Shown here one piece after another: positions 1 through 6,151 of a DNA stretch of 12,890 nucleotides. Each line of letters starts with the position of its first letter. The stretch's first letter is position 1. Under the pieces are notes generated by a model, which did not search any database, was not told the origin of the DNA, and worked only from the letters and a program-made list of their open reading frames with translations. Made by a program: the position numbers and the translations under genes. Source of the stretch: Microcaldota archaeon (GTDB taxonomy: Archaea; Micrarchaeota; Micrarchaeia; Anstonellales; Anstonellaceae); NCBI GenBank assembly GCA_026396335.1, contig JAPLWZ010000143.1:1-12890 (forward strand), in the 5' to 3' direction.

Positions 1-1
1 G

Positions 2-49
2 AAAGAAGTAAAATCAGAACTCAGGTGCGAAAAGGCGGGCTACGGCTAA
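2..49 (+). CDS. possible 3' end of a truncated upstream gene
   Basis: One + strand frame is open from the window edge and reads KEVKSELRCEKAGYG before a TAA stop at 47-49. It has protein-like composition, and it ends just before the hairpin pair at 74-123, which would suit a gene end. Another frame is open to a TAG at 73-75 but looks less protein-like. With only 15 residues no family can be named, and the region may be non-coding. Confidence 0.3.
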   Translation, partial: KEVKSELRCEKAGYG

Positions 50-73
50 TTTTCCTGCGCGCTATTTCATCTT

Positions 74-123
74 AGCAGAGCCTTCTGGCTCTGCTTCTGA
101 AAAAATCTAGCCAGATTTTTTCA
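74..123. terminator. tandem hairpins at the 3' end of tmk, possible bidirectional terminator
   Basis: There are two perfect inverted repeats in a row. The first is AGCAGAGCC, loop TTCT, GGCTCTGCT (74-95). The second is an 11-bp stem TGAAAAAATCT, loop AGCC, AGATTTTTTCA (98-123). The second overlaps the last codons and stop of tmk, and its T-run follows the stop in the tmk direction. Archaeal termination usually relies on U-runs without hairpins, so the terminator role is inferred. Similar layouts occur elsewhere in the window, so this may also be a dispersed repeat. Confidence 0.5.
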
Positions 124-718
124 TCTTCTTAGTCAAAAGCGGCTCAATACTCATTATCACTTCTGAGAATACCTCGTCAGCAGGCAGGGCTGCGTCAATC
201 ACTTCAAATTTGTAAGAAAGGAAATTCTCCTTTGCCTCCTTTCTGTAATTGCGCCGCACTGCATCCAAAAACGCAACATCCTTCTCAAACCTGTCAGGCA
301 CTTTCTGGCCTGCCTTTCGTTTCGCTCCCTCTCTTGCGCCAATATCCAAAAGCAGCACCAAATCGAGTGACAGCGCGTGTTTTGCCGCAATCATTTTTTT
401 CACAGCCGCATAACCGACTTTCACTCCCTGGTACGCAAGAGTAGAGTGCAAATACCTGTCGCAAATGACGACGTTCCCTGCGCGCAATTCCTTTCTCAGA
501 ATATCCTGCTCTGCAATTATGTCGTCAGCAAATACTTCTGCAAGCTTTGCAGCATCAACATCTTTTTTCCCCTTTAAATGCGCAAATGCATCTTTCGCTT
601 TGCGTGTCGGGTACTTGTGCAATTTGTACTTCACTCCATTCTGCCTAAGGAAAGACAAGAGTTTCCTAACTTGCGTGTTCTTGCCCGAGCCGTCTATGCC
701 TTCGAATGCGATTAGCAT
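107..718 (-). CDS. tmk: thymidylate kinase (dTMP kinase)
   Basis: This cytosolic enzyme phosphorylates dTMP to dTDP with ATP, a step in dTTP supply. The 203-residue length is normal for the family. The P-loop FEGIDGSGKNTQ lies at residues 5-16. The signature DRYLHSTLAYQG (87-98) carries the DRY motif for nucleotide binding. A basic LID segment with EGAKRK and DRFEKD follows around 129-147. The residue after the P-loop lysine is Asn14 where Ser or Thr is usual. The start codon is supported by a TATA-like box about 27 nt upstream, implying a leaderless transcript. The last codons lie inside a hairpin. It is transcribed alone, divergently from the next gene. The family assignment is secure; activity is inferred. 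Confidence 0.93.
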   Translation of the reverse strand: MLIAFEGIDGSGKNTQVRKLLSFLRQNGVKYKLHKYPTRKAKDAFAHLKGKKDVDAAKLAEVFADDIIAEQDILRKELRAGNVVICDRYLHSTLAYQGVKVGYAAVKKMIAAKHALSLDLVLLLDIGAREGAKRKAGQKVPDRFEKDVAFLDAVRRNYRKEAKENFLSYKFEVIDAALPADEVFSEVIMSIEPLLTKKMKKSG

Positions 719-741
719 ATTTCCCTTCTTGCCAGTCTGGG

Positions 742-749
742 ATTTAAAT
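742..749 (-). promoter_or_regulatory. TATA-like box for tmk
   Basis: The palindrome ATTTAAAT lies 24-31 nt upstream of the tmk ATG. At the usual archaeal TATA-to-start-site distance, transcription would begin at or next to the start codon. Confidence 0.5.
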
Positions 750-791
750 GCTGTCTAGTTTTTGGGTGCTTTCTACTGCCGGGTCGAATTC

Positions 792-799
792 TTTATAAA
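792..799 (+). promoter_or_regulatory. TATA box for the 189-residue protein gene
   Basis: TTTATAAA is centred about 28 nt before the ATG at 824. No Shine-Dalgarno site lies close to that ATG. Together this points to a leaderless mRNA. Confidence 0.6.
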
Positions 800-823
800 C
801 ACGTTATAGCAGAATTTAAAACT

Positions 824-1393
824 ATGGCAATACTTGCAACACTTCCTAATCCGACAACTTCTCATATCGGGCAGTTCAGCGGCAAGCGCGGCACGGAATT
901 GGTGGTGAATGCCGATTCCCGCGAATTCAAAAAGCAGCTGCCGAATGGCGTAATCCTGCCTGCAAAAGTCCTTTCAAACACAGAAGTCCGGCTCAGCATA
1001 ATTGAAAAGGACGGAAAAAAAGTCATATCCTACTTTGAAAACGGCACTCAGGCATACTTTGAAATTCCCGCCGTTTACGGCTACCAGGAATTCGCGCGCA
1101 TGCTCGTCAAAACGCTTCCAAAAACCGCGCAGAACGACAGCTGCTCTGTGGAAATGGACCTGGACGGGATACCTGACACCCTCTCGAACAAGAATATCTG
1201 GTTCCGCGGCACGATTTCTGTAAAAATAACCAAGCACACCTACGAAATCCACATTAACGGGGACGAATGGGAACTGAAAACAAAGGTATTTGGCATGGAC
1301 TTCGGTTCCAAGTTCGGCACTTTCACCAATTCCCCTGGCGAGCTCATCCGCCAACTCAACGAGTTAATGGTGAACAAGATTTACGGATACTAA
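824..1393 (+). CDS. hypothetical protein, 189 residues, unrecognised
   Basis: I do not recognise this protein. It has no signal peptide, no membrane segment and no Cys cluster. It alternates short hydrophobic stretches with charged and polar residues, for example LPAKVLSNTEVRLSIIEKDGK (46-66, quoted in part) and ISVKITKHTYEIHIN (131-145), which suggests a mainly beta-sheet soluble fold with a helical C-terminus (ELIRQLNELMVNK). The start is supported by a TATA box at leaderless distance and by the lack of an upstream in-frame alternative. It lies between tmk (divergent) and the epimerase (same strand, 53 nt downstream with its own TATA box), so it is probably a single-gene unit. Codon use resembles its neighbours. 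The coding call is firm; the function is unknown. Confidence 0.8.
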   Translation: MAILATLPNPTTSHIGQFSGKRGTELVVNADSREFKKQLPNGVILPAKVLSNTEVRLSIIEKDGKKVISYFENGTQAYFEIPAVYGYQEFARMLVKTLPKTAQNDSCSVEMDLDGIPDTLSNKNIWFRGTISVKITKHTYEIHINGDEWELKTKVFGMDFGSKFGTFTNSPGELIRQLNELMVNKIYGY

Positions 1394-1414
1394 TCGTCTT
1401 CTCCCAAGGGCTTC

Positions 1415-1423
1415 AAATTTAAA
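1415..1423 (+). promoter_or_regulatory. TATA box for the epimerase gene
   Basis: AAATTTAAA is centred 28 nt upstream of the ATG at 1447, the same leaderless geometry seen at tmk and at the gene starting at 824. Confidence 0.55.
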
Positions 1424-1446
1424 CGGTTGCGCTGCACACATTATCC

Positions 1447-2329
1447 ATGGCATTAATCCTAGTCACGGGCGCAACAGGCAAGATCGGAGGCCGTGTGGCA
1501 GCCGCGCTCATAGCCAAAGGCGACAAAGTGCGCGCAGTAGTCCGCCCGGGAAGCAAAGGCATTCTTCCCGCGCGCGCGGAAAAATACGAACACGACCTCT
1601 CAATTGCGCCCCTTCCAGCCGACGCATTCAAAGGAGTACAAAAAATCGCTCACCTCGCAGGACTGGTGGGCAGCCACTCACAATCCGCGCTTGAAGCGGC
1701 AAATGCAGTGGCAGTGAACAGCCTGCTTTACAACTGCCCGAAAACAGTGCAGCGCATAGTTCTTGCCTCCTCCATCTCCGTATACGGCGAGTACAAGGGA
1801 AAAATAGCGGATGAAACATTCGAAGCGCGCGGCGAATCCCCTTACGGCAAAAGCAAGCTCGCAGGCGAACGCGAAGCGCGCAACTTCTGCCCGTGCCTGC
1901 CGATAACTTTCTTGCGCATCGCAATGGTTTACGGACCAGGCTTCAAAGAGGGATACTTTGACATTCTCCGCTACGTTGATGAGGGGAAAATGAAAATAAT
2001 CGGTGACGGAAAAAACAGGATGCCCCTCGTTCACGTGGACGGAAGAGCTCACACAGGAAGAACTTTTTTCGTTTGCTGCATCCTGCCTCGGCGCGGAGCC
2101 GCCAAAAGAGCACATTTCTCCCGAAGCGCTGAACATGCTCATGAACCTCTCTGGCATGCTCGGGAAAAAATCCTCGCTTGACAGCGAGAATATCCGGCAA
2201 CTCACGCTTGACAGGGCATACTCGACCGCCCGCGCGCAAAAGGAGCTTGGCTGGAAGCAAAAAGTCAAACTCGCAGACGGGGTGCGAGAAATGGTGCGTA
2301 TTTATAAAGGGAAAAAGACGGTAGAATAG
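1447..2329 (+). pseudogene. NAD-dependent epimerase/dehydratase (extended SDR), broken by internal loss and frameshift
   Basis: The N-terminal part has the Rossmann motif VTGATGKIGG (residues 6-15), HLAG around 69, SSISVYG, and the catalytic YGKSK (Y-x3-K) near 132. This identifies an extended short-chain dehydrogenase/reductase of the nucleotide-sugar epimerase type. The reading frame is good to HVD (ending at 2040), which normally begins an HVDD block. It then continues in another frame from 2042 as EELTQEELFSF to LGWKQKVKLADGVREM and a TAG at 2327-2329. About 28-30 residues that usually join these blocks are absent, and one stray base shifts the frame. The intact parent would be about 320 residues. 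Read unshifted, the frame instead ends at 2181 with a nonsense tail. The cause could be a real deletion or an assembly error. The sugar substrate cannot be inferred. Confidence 0.85.
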
Positions 2330-2346
2330 ACGGTGTAATTATCAGC

Positions 2347-2363
2347 ATCGAGCTTCGCTCGAT
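2347..2363 (+). repeat. short hairpin upstream of the GGGPS gene
   Basis: ATCGAGC, loop TTC, GCTCGAT forms a perfect 7-bp stem in the gap after the epimerase. It is followed at once by a second hairpin at 2367-2390. The order, hairpin then TCTGAAAA then AT-rich hairpin then TTTTCAT, matches the pair at 74-124. It could be a weak terminator for the epimerase, part of a leader structure, or a repeat. Confidence 0.5.
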
Positions 2364-2366
2364 ATC

Positions 2367-2390
2367 TGAAAATTTCGGAGGAAATTTTCA
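2367..2390 (+). promoter_or_regulatory. hairpin presenting the ribosome-binding site of the GGGPS gene
   Basis: TGAAAATTTC, loop GGAG, GAAATTTTCA forms a perfect 10-bp AT-rich stem. The Shine-Dalgarno GGAGG (2377-2381) occupies the loop and the first base of the descending stem, and the A of the ATG start closes the stem. The spacing from GGAGG to ATG is 8 nt. The layout allows structure-dependent translation, for instance temperature-sensitive opening, but regulation is inferred only. Confidence 0.55.
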
Positions 2391-3118
2391 TGGTAACTAT
2401 AGGCAAAACCGAAAAGTACATCAACGACGAAATCGCGCGCAAAGGCGGGCTTCTCTTTGCCCTAATTGACCCAGTGGACTACAAGTCCCCGAAAGAGGCA
2501 ATAGGCGCAGGGCAGCAGGCAGCAGAAGGCGGCGCAGACATAGTGCTCATAGGCGGCAGCATGGGCGTGCAGGGCGAACTTTTGGACACTGTCACAAAGA
2601 GCATAAAGGAAAAAGTGAGCGTCCCGGTAGTCCTTTTCCCGGGCAACATAAGCACGGTGACAAAGCACGCTGACGCAGTTTACTTCATGTCCGCAGCGCA
2701 TACGGTGAAGAAAATGGGCATTGAGGCGCTTCCTGTCGGCTACATAGTAATTGCGCCAGGCGGCACAGTAGGCTGGGTCGGCGACGTAAAACTCGTGCCG
2801 CGCGACAAGCCACAAATCGCAGCAGGTCTTGCTCTTGCAGCAGAAATGTCTGGCTTCAGAATTGTGCTCACAGACTGCGGCAGCAACCCGAAAGAGGGGC
2901 ACATGCCTCTTGAAATGATTTCAGCAGTTGCAAAGTCAATCACGGTTCCATACATAGCCGCAGGCGGCATACGCACACCTGAACAGGCGCAGTCAGTAAT
3001 TGCAGCAGGCGCAGGCGCAATACAGGTCGGCACAGCACTCCAGTCAGGCGGCAACCTGAAGCAAAAGGTCGCAGACATGGTGAAAGCAGTCCGCGAGGGC
3101 GGCAAGAAGAAGGTATAG
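2390..3118 (+). CDS. geranylgeranylglyceryl phosphate synthase homologue (group II), divergent
   Basis: GGGPS joins geranylgeranyl diphosphate to sn-glycerol-1-phosphate, the first committed step of archaeal ether-lipid synthesis. The 242-residue TIM-barrel protein has LIDPVDY (25-31), ADIVLIGGSMG (49-59), VPVVLFPGN (78-86), GGTVGWVGD (124-132), PRDKPQIAA (137-145), AAGGIRTPE (190-198) and VGTAL (213-217). These match group II enzymes. Two departures stand out. After YFMS (98-101) the usual LLNS-x-NP loop is missing (about 16 residues, in frame), and the block normally reading YLEAGSG is LTDCGSN (160-166), replacing the conserved Tyr and Glu. It may be a low-activity or repurposed paralogue. 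The start follows a GGAGG site held in a hairpin. The YrdC gene follows 9 nt downstream, so the two are probably cotranscribed. Confidence 0.85.
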   Translation: MVTIGKTEKYINDEIARKGGLLFALIDPVDYKSPKEAIGAGQQAAEGGADIVLIGGSMGVQGELLDTVTKSIKEKVSVPVVLFPGNISTVTKHADAVYFMSAAHTVKKMGIEALPVGYIVIAPGGTVGWVGDVKLVPRDKPQIAAGLALAAEMSGFRIVLTDCGSNPKEGHMPLEMISAVAKSITVPYIAAGGIRTPEQAQSVIAAGAGAIQVGTALQSGGNLKQKVADMVKAVREGGKKKV

Positions 3119-3127
3119 GGGAAACAA

Positions 3128-3784
3128 ATGCCCCGCACATTTTCCTTGGCAGACGATTATGACAAATCCCTAGCAGAAGCCAAGGCAGTTCTCAAATCCG
3201 GCGGCATCATCATTTATCCGACAGACACTCTTTATGGGCTTGGCTGCGATGCCACAAACAAAAAAGCAGTGGAAAAAATCTATTCTCTAAAGGGGCGGGA
3301 CACAGGCAAGCCCCTCTCAATTCTCGTTTCAAACTATGCAATGCTCCTAGAATACTGCACAGTATCAGCAGCACAGACACGGATTCTTCACGCGCTCCTT
3401 CCAGGCCCCTATACATTCATTCTTCCTCTCAGAAAGCCCATTCCTGCCTCAACAGGCGCCACTGTTGGCGTGAGGGTGCCCGAGCACTATTTCATGCGCC
3501 AGATAAGCAGGGAATTGGGTGTGCCAATCGTGACTACCAGCGCGAACATTTCAGGCGAAAAAGATGCGGCAGAGCTTTCAGGCGTGGACAAGAAAGTCGC
3601 AGCAGCATCCGACATTCTAATTGACGGCGGCAAATGCCTCTACGCGCAAGGCTCCACAGTAATTGATTTAGTGAACATGAAAATAGTAAGAAAAGGCGCG
3701 GTGCGCAAGGGAGATCGTTTCGAGCATGGCGAGAAACGAGACAGCGGACAAAGTCCGCTGGATAAGTTCGAATTTGCCGATTAA
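3128..3784 (+). CDS. threonylcarbamoyl-AMP synthase, YrdC/TsaC type
   Basis: YrdC-domain enzymes make threonylcarbamoyl-AMP from threonine, bicarbonate and ATP. KEOPS then transfers the group to A37 of ANN-decoding tRNAs (t6A). Family motifs run in order: YPTDTLYGLGCDA (30-42), KGRDTGKPL (55-63), LPGPYTFIL (91-99), GVRVPEH (114-120), TTSANISGE (136-144) and GSTVIDL before IVRKGA. At 218 residues it is the short form, without the C-terminal Sua5 domain. GGGGA lies just before the ATG, overlapping the end of the GGGPS gene region, so the genes are likely cotranscribed. The last 20 or so residues (from GEKRDSG) are an ill-conserved tail whose DNA contains an 8-bp hairpin. The gene converges on the next one with 8 nt between stops. 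Confidence 0.92.
   Translation: MPRTFSLADDYDKSLAEAKAVLKSGGIIIYPTDTLYGLGCDATNKKAVEKIYSLKGRDTGKPLSILVSNYAMLLEYCTVSAAQTRILHALLPGPYTFILPLRKPIPASTGATVGVRVPEHYFMRQISRELGVPIVTTSANISGEKDAAELSGVDKKVAAASDILIDGGKCLYAQGSTVIDLVNMKIVRKGAVRKGDRFEHGEKRDSGQSPLDKFEFAD
3742..3760 (+). repeat. hairpin in the 3' end of the YrdC gene
   Basis: CAGCGGAC, loop AAA, GTCCGCTG forms a perfect 8-bp GC-rich stem, followed closely by the palindrome TTCGAA (3767-3772). It lies within the last codons of the YrdC gene and just before a convergent gene end. It may act in termination or mRNA 3' stability, or may be an inserted short repeat that lengthened the coding tail. Confidence 0.45.
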
Positions 3785-3792
3785 CTGCCGTG

Positions 3793-4698
3793 TTAGCCCT
3801 GCGAATATTTCTCGACAAACTTGCGGTAGTCTATTTCAAGCGCCTTCCTTATTTCGTTGGCAGCGTCGTATTCGATTTTGTGCTGTTTCTCATCGCCAAT
3901 CTGGCTGAGCGCGTATGCCTTGCCCTCGCGCGCGTCCGGGTAATCCGGCTTTATCTCAAGCGCGCAGCTGAAGCACTCAAGCGCCTTTTCAAACTCGGGC
4001 AAAAACATTTTTGGCTCCGAACTTGCGATATTCATGAGCACGGAAACCCCTGCCATGTTGTAAGCGATTGCCATCGCCTCTTTCCTTTCAAACCTCTGCA
4101 AGGCTATTATCTGCGGATACCTCTGCTGCAGCTTGAAAAACTCGTCTTTCTTGTCTCCATACGTCATATAGTAGTAATCCGTTCCAAGCAGCATGGGCAT
4201 CGATTCCAATCTGCTGCCCAAGTCAAGAGTGGCAATCGCAGGGGAATAATCCTGCACGAACTCATGCGCCACGTCCATCAGGTAAAATAGCATTTCGCTG
4301 TTTTTCTGGTTGTATTCAATCGGCCGCTTGTCCATCCTGTGGTTTTTTTCAGGCCTGACTGCCTGCTCAATGCGCGTGAGCATGGCGCCCCTGTCCTTGC
4401 TCATTATTATTTTTTCATATGCTTCCGGGTCCGGCCTGCCCGCGGCTGCCTTGAAATCATTAAAGGCGAACGAGTAAATTATCACACGGTAGTCTCCCCC
4501 CTTTCCATTCTGCAAGCTGCGCCTAGCATGTGCGGTTCCCCTATTGTAATTTTCAAGTTCTTTTTTTATTTCGTCCTCAGACAATGGGGCGCCTTTCAAA
4601 AAATGGTTCATCACGCTCTTTGATGCAACCAGGTGGCTGTTCACATTAGGAATATACAGCACATTCAACGGGTTGATCAATTTCTTGCCAGCTAGCAT
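3793..4698 (-). CDS. hypothetical protein with C-terminal TPR-like repeat
   Basis: I cannot assign a family to this 301-residue soluble protein. The C-terminal third resembles tetratricopeptide repeats: helices around 205-220 and 235-290, with ALECFSCALEIKPDYPDAREG (quoted in part) matching the usual TPR turn, then KAYALSQIGD. TPRs mediate protein-protein contacts. The N-terminal two thirds are mixed, with an aromatic run YYYMTYGDKKDEFF near the middle, and no catalytic motif is visible. The start is supported by AGGTGA (4705-4710) 6 nt before the ATG and by a TATA-like run further upstream that is shared with the divergent methyltransferase gene. It converges on the YrdC gene. The coding call is firm; the role is unknown. 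Confidence 0.8.
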   Translation of the reverse strand: MLAGKKLINPLNVLYIPNVNSHLVASKSVMNHFLKGAPLSEDEIKKELENYNRGTAHARRSLQNGKGGDYRVIIYSFAFNDFKAAAGRPDPEAYEKIIMSKDRGAMLTRIEQAVRPEKNHRMDKRPIEYNQKNSEMLFYLMDVAHEFVQDYSPAIATLDLGSRLESMPMLLGTDYYYMTYGDKKDEFFKLQQRYPQIIALQRFERKEAMAIAYNMAGVSVLMNIASSEPKMFLPEFEKALECFSCALEIKPDYPDAREGKAYALSQIGDEKQHKIEYDAANEIRKALEIDYRKFVEKYSQG

Positions 4699-4741
4699 GC
4701 AATGTCACCTATGTTTAATGATGTACTTTCATGTAAGAGGG

Positions 4742-4754
4742 TATTTATATATAT
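4742..4754. promoter_or_regulatory. bidirectional TATA region between divergent genes
   Basis: The run TATTTATATATAT is nearly symmetric. On the + strand it is centred about 28 nt before the ATG at 4777, giving a leaderless message. On the - strand it is about 50 nt before the ATG at 4698, leaving a leader of roughly 25 nt that contains the AGGTGA ribosome-binding site. One AT-rich core therefore seems to serve both genes in two initiation styles. Confidence 0.6.
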
Positions 4755-4776
4755 CGGCTCGCCCTGCAAGTAATCT

Positions 4777-5397
4777 ATGCACATTTCATTCGGAACATTG
4801 CGCCTTGATGTTTTCCCAACAGTTTACGAGCCTGCGGAGGACTCTTTCCTTCTCGCAACATACGCTTCCTCCTGCACTGGCAGGATACTTGAAATCGGCT
4901 GCGGCACAGGCATTGTCTCAATTTCAGCAGCGCTTGGCTCAGTATCCAACCATGTACTCGGCGTGGACATGAACAAGGAGGCAGTGGAGTGTGCGCAGCA
5001 CAACGCAGAGGCAAATAACGCGCCAAACTGCCGTTTCATGCAGGCAAATATGTTCTCCTCAATTCCTGAGGGAGACAAATTCGACTTCATCCTATTCAAC
5101 CCGCCCTACTTGCCCACCACTCGCGAGGAAAAGCTTGCGCTTGAGGATGAAAATTTTGCTTATGACGGAGGCGAGTCCGGGCTTGAAACATTCATGCAGT
5201 TTGCAGAGCAAGTATCAGAACACCTTGCAGAAGGCGGAAAGGTAGCGGTAATAGCAACCTCTCTTAATGATGGGATAAAAAAGACAGTTGAAGAATTGGA
5301 AAAACGAGTTGGGAAAACGCAAATACTGTCCGAAGAAGCATTCTTTTTCGAAAAAATCGCGCTTGTTGAGGCAACCTATGGCAAAGCAAAACCCTGA
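4777..5397 (+). CDS. Mtq2/HemK-type class I methyltransferase, probable release-factor glutamine methyltransferase
   Basis: In archaea and eukaryotes Mtq2, activated by Trm112, methylates the GGQ glutamine of the class I release factor using S-adenosylmethionine. The 206-residue protein has the family's early signature VYEPAEDSFLL (17-27), SAM motif I LEIGCGTG (38-45), the acidic motif GVDMNKEAVE (62-71), and the substrate-binding NPPYLP (108-113) typical of N-methylating enzymes acting on Gln, Asn or adenine. These together favour Mtq2 over bacterial PrmC, which has an extra N-terminal domain absent here. No Trm112 gene is seen in the window. A TATA box lies at leaderless distance. The next gene overlaps its end by 20 nt, so translation is probably coupled. 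Confidence 0.88.
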   Translation: MHISFGTLRLDVFPTVYEPAEDSFLLATYASSCTGRILEIGCGTGIVSISAALGSVSNHVLGVDMNKEAVECAQHNAEANNAPNCRFMQANMFSSIPEGDKFDFILFNPPYLPTTREEKLALEDENFAYDGGESGLETFMQFAEQVSEHLAEGGKVAVIATSLNDGIKKTVEELEKRVGKTQILSEEAFFFEKIALVEATYGKAKP

Positions 5398-6112
5398 ACG
5401 CTTCCGAATAGTCCTAGTAGAGCCAGAATACGAGCTCAACATGGGCGCAGTGGCGCGCGCGATGAAGAATTTCGGCTTTTCAGATCTTGTTTTTGTCAAG
5501 CCCAAATGCAATCCAAAAGGATTTGACGCAGTCATGCACGCAAAGCACGCAAAAGAAGTTCTGCAAGGGGCAAAAACCGTGCGCACGCTTGCTGCAGCAA
5601 CAAAAGGCTGCAAACTCTCAGTAGGCACAACCGGTATCATTTATCGCCACTGGGCAGAAACATTCCGCACGCCGATAAAACTTGAGGACTTGGCAGGCAA
5701 ACTAAAGGCAAATAAAGAAGGCAAAATCGCGCTCGTATTCGGGAATGAAGGCATCGGCCTGTCCGAGCGCGACATTTCCGCCTGTGACCTGCTTATCACA
5801 ATCCCGACTAACAAACTCTACCCAATCCTAAACCTCTCGCACGCAGTCGCCATCACACTTTACGAACTCTCCAACTACAATCTGCTTGGTTTCGAGCCTG
5901 CGGGCGAATCTGAAAAAGAGCACCTCATCAAAGCGTTCGGTCTAATCACTGACAAATTCGGGCACGAGATGCGCAACCCCCGCAAGGTAAAAATAGCCTT
6001 CCGCAGAATGGTTGGCAGGGCGATGCTCACAGATAAAGAATGCGTCTCCATCCTCGGGGTGTTGCGTCGCACGAACACAGAGCTTGAGAAGGGAAAGAAA
6101 AAGAAAAGATGA
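5378..6112 (+). CDS. SPOUT-family RNA 2'-O-ribose methyltransferase, TrmJ-like
   Basis: TrmJ-type enzymes methylate the ribose 2'-OH of RNA, for TrmJ position 32 of tRNAs, with a trefoil-knot SAM site. The 244-residue protein shows the SpoU motifs in order: LVEPEYELNMGAVARAMKNFG (motif 1, 13-33, with N21 and R27; quoted in part), ALVFGNEGIGLS (motif 2, 118-129) and LNLSHAVAITLYEL (motif 3, 151-164). A basic helical C-terminal region follows, ending in KGKKKKR. A longer reading frame begins at 5288, but its first 30 residues run inside the upstream gene and are unlike the family. The ATG at 5378 has GAGG (5368-5371) 6 nt before it and leads straight into motif 1. It is coupled to the Mtq2-like gene. 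The exact RNA target is not shown by the sequence. Confidence 0.9.
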   Translation: MAKQNPERFRIVLVEPEYELNMGAVARAMKNFGFSDLVFVKPKCNPKGFDAVMHAKHAKEVLQGAKTVRTLAAATKGCKLSVGTTGIIYRHWAETFRTPIKLEDLAGKLKANKEGKIALVFGNEGIGLSERDISACDLLITIPTNKLYPILNLSHAVAITLYELSNYNLLGFEPAGESEKEHLIKAFGLITDKFGHEMRNPRKVKIAFRRMVGRAMLTDKECVSILGVLRRTNTELEKGKKKKR

Positions 6113-6137
6113 ATCGCTTGCCTGGAAACAAACAGAA

Positions 6138-6144
6138 AAGGTGA
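6138..6144 (+). promoter_or_regulatory. ribosome-binding site of the membrane protein gene
   Basis: AAGGTGA lies 7 nt before the ATG at 6152 and complements the archaeal 16S rRNA end. No TATA box is evident in the 39-nt gap after the TrmJ-like gene, so this gene is probably translated from the same message. Confidence 0.55.
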
Positions 6145-6151
6145 AACGTAA

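Noticed and set aside
2030..2060. Programmed ribosomal frameshift joining the two epimerase frames
   Set aside because: A shift alone would not supply the missing block of about 28 residues, and no slippery run is present.
1678..2268. 196-residue - strand frame across the epimerase
   Set aside because: It mirrors the clearly recognisable epimerase, has Cys/Phe/Ser-rich composition and no motif, and survives only because the sense gene is GC-periodic.
2003..2329. Separate small gene of 108 residues after the epimerase
   Set aside because: From EELTQEEL onward it matches the C-terminal end of extended SDR epimerases, and its first residues are a shadow of the upstream frame, so it is the second piece of one broken gene.
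3790..4290. 166-residue + strand frame across the TPR-like gene
   Set aside because: It is antisense to a well-supported gene with a ribosome-binding site and TPR pattern; its Arg, His and Leu bias is that of a shadow frame.
5288..5377. Upstream in-frame start for the TrmJ-like gene adding 30 residues
   Set aside because: The extension lies inside the Mtq2-like gene and is unlike the family, whereas the ATG at 5378 has GAGG 6 nt before it.
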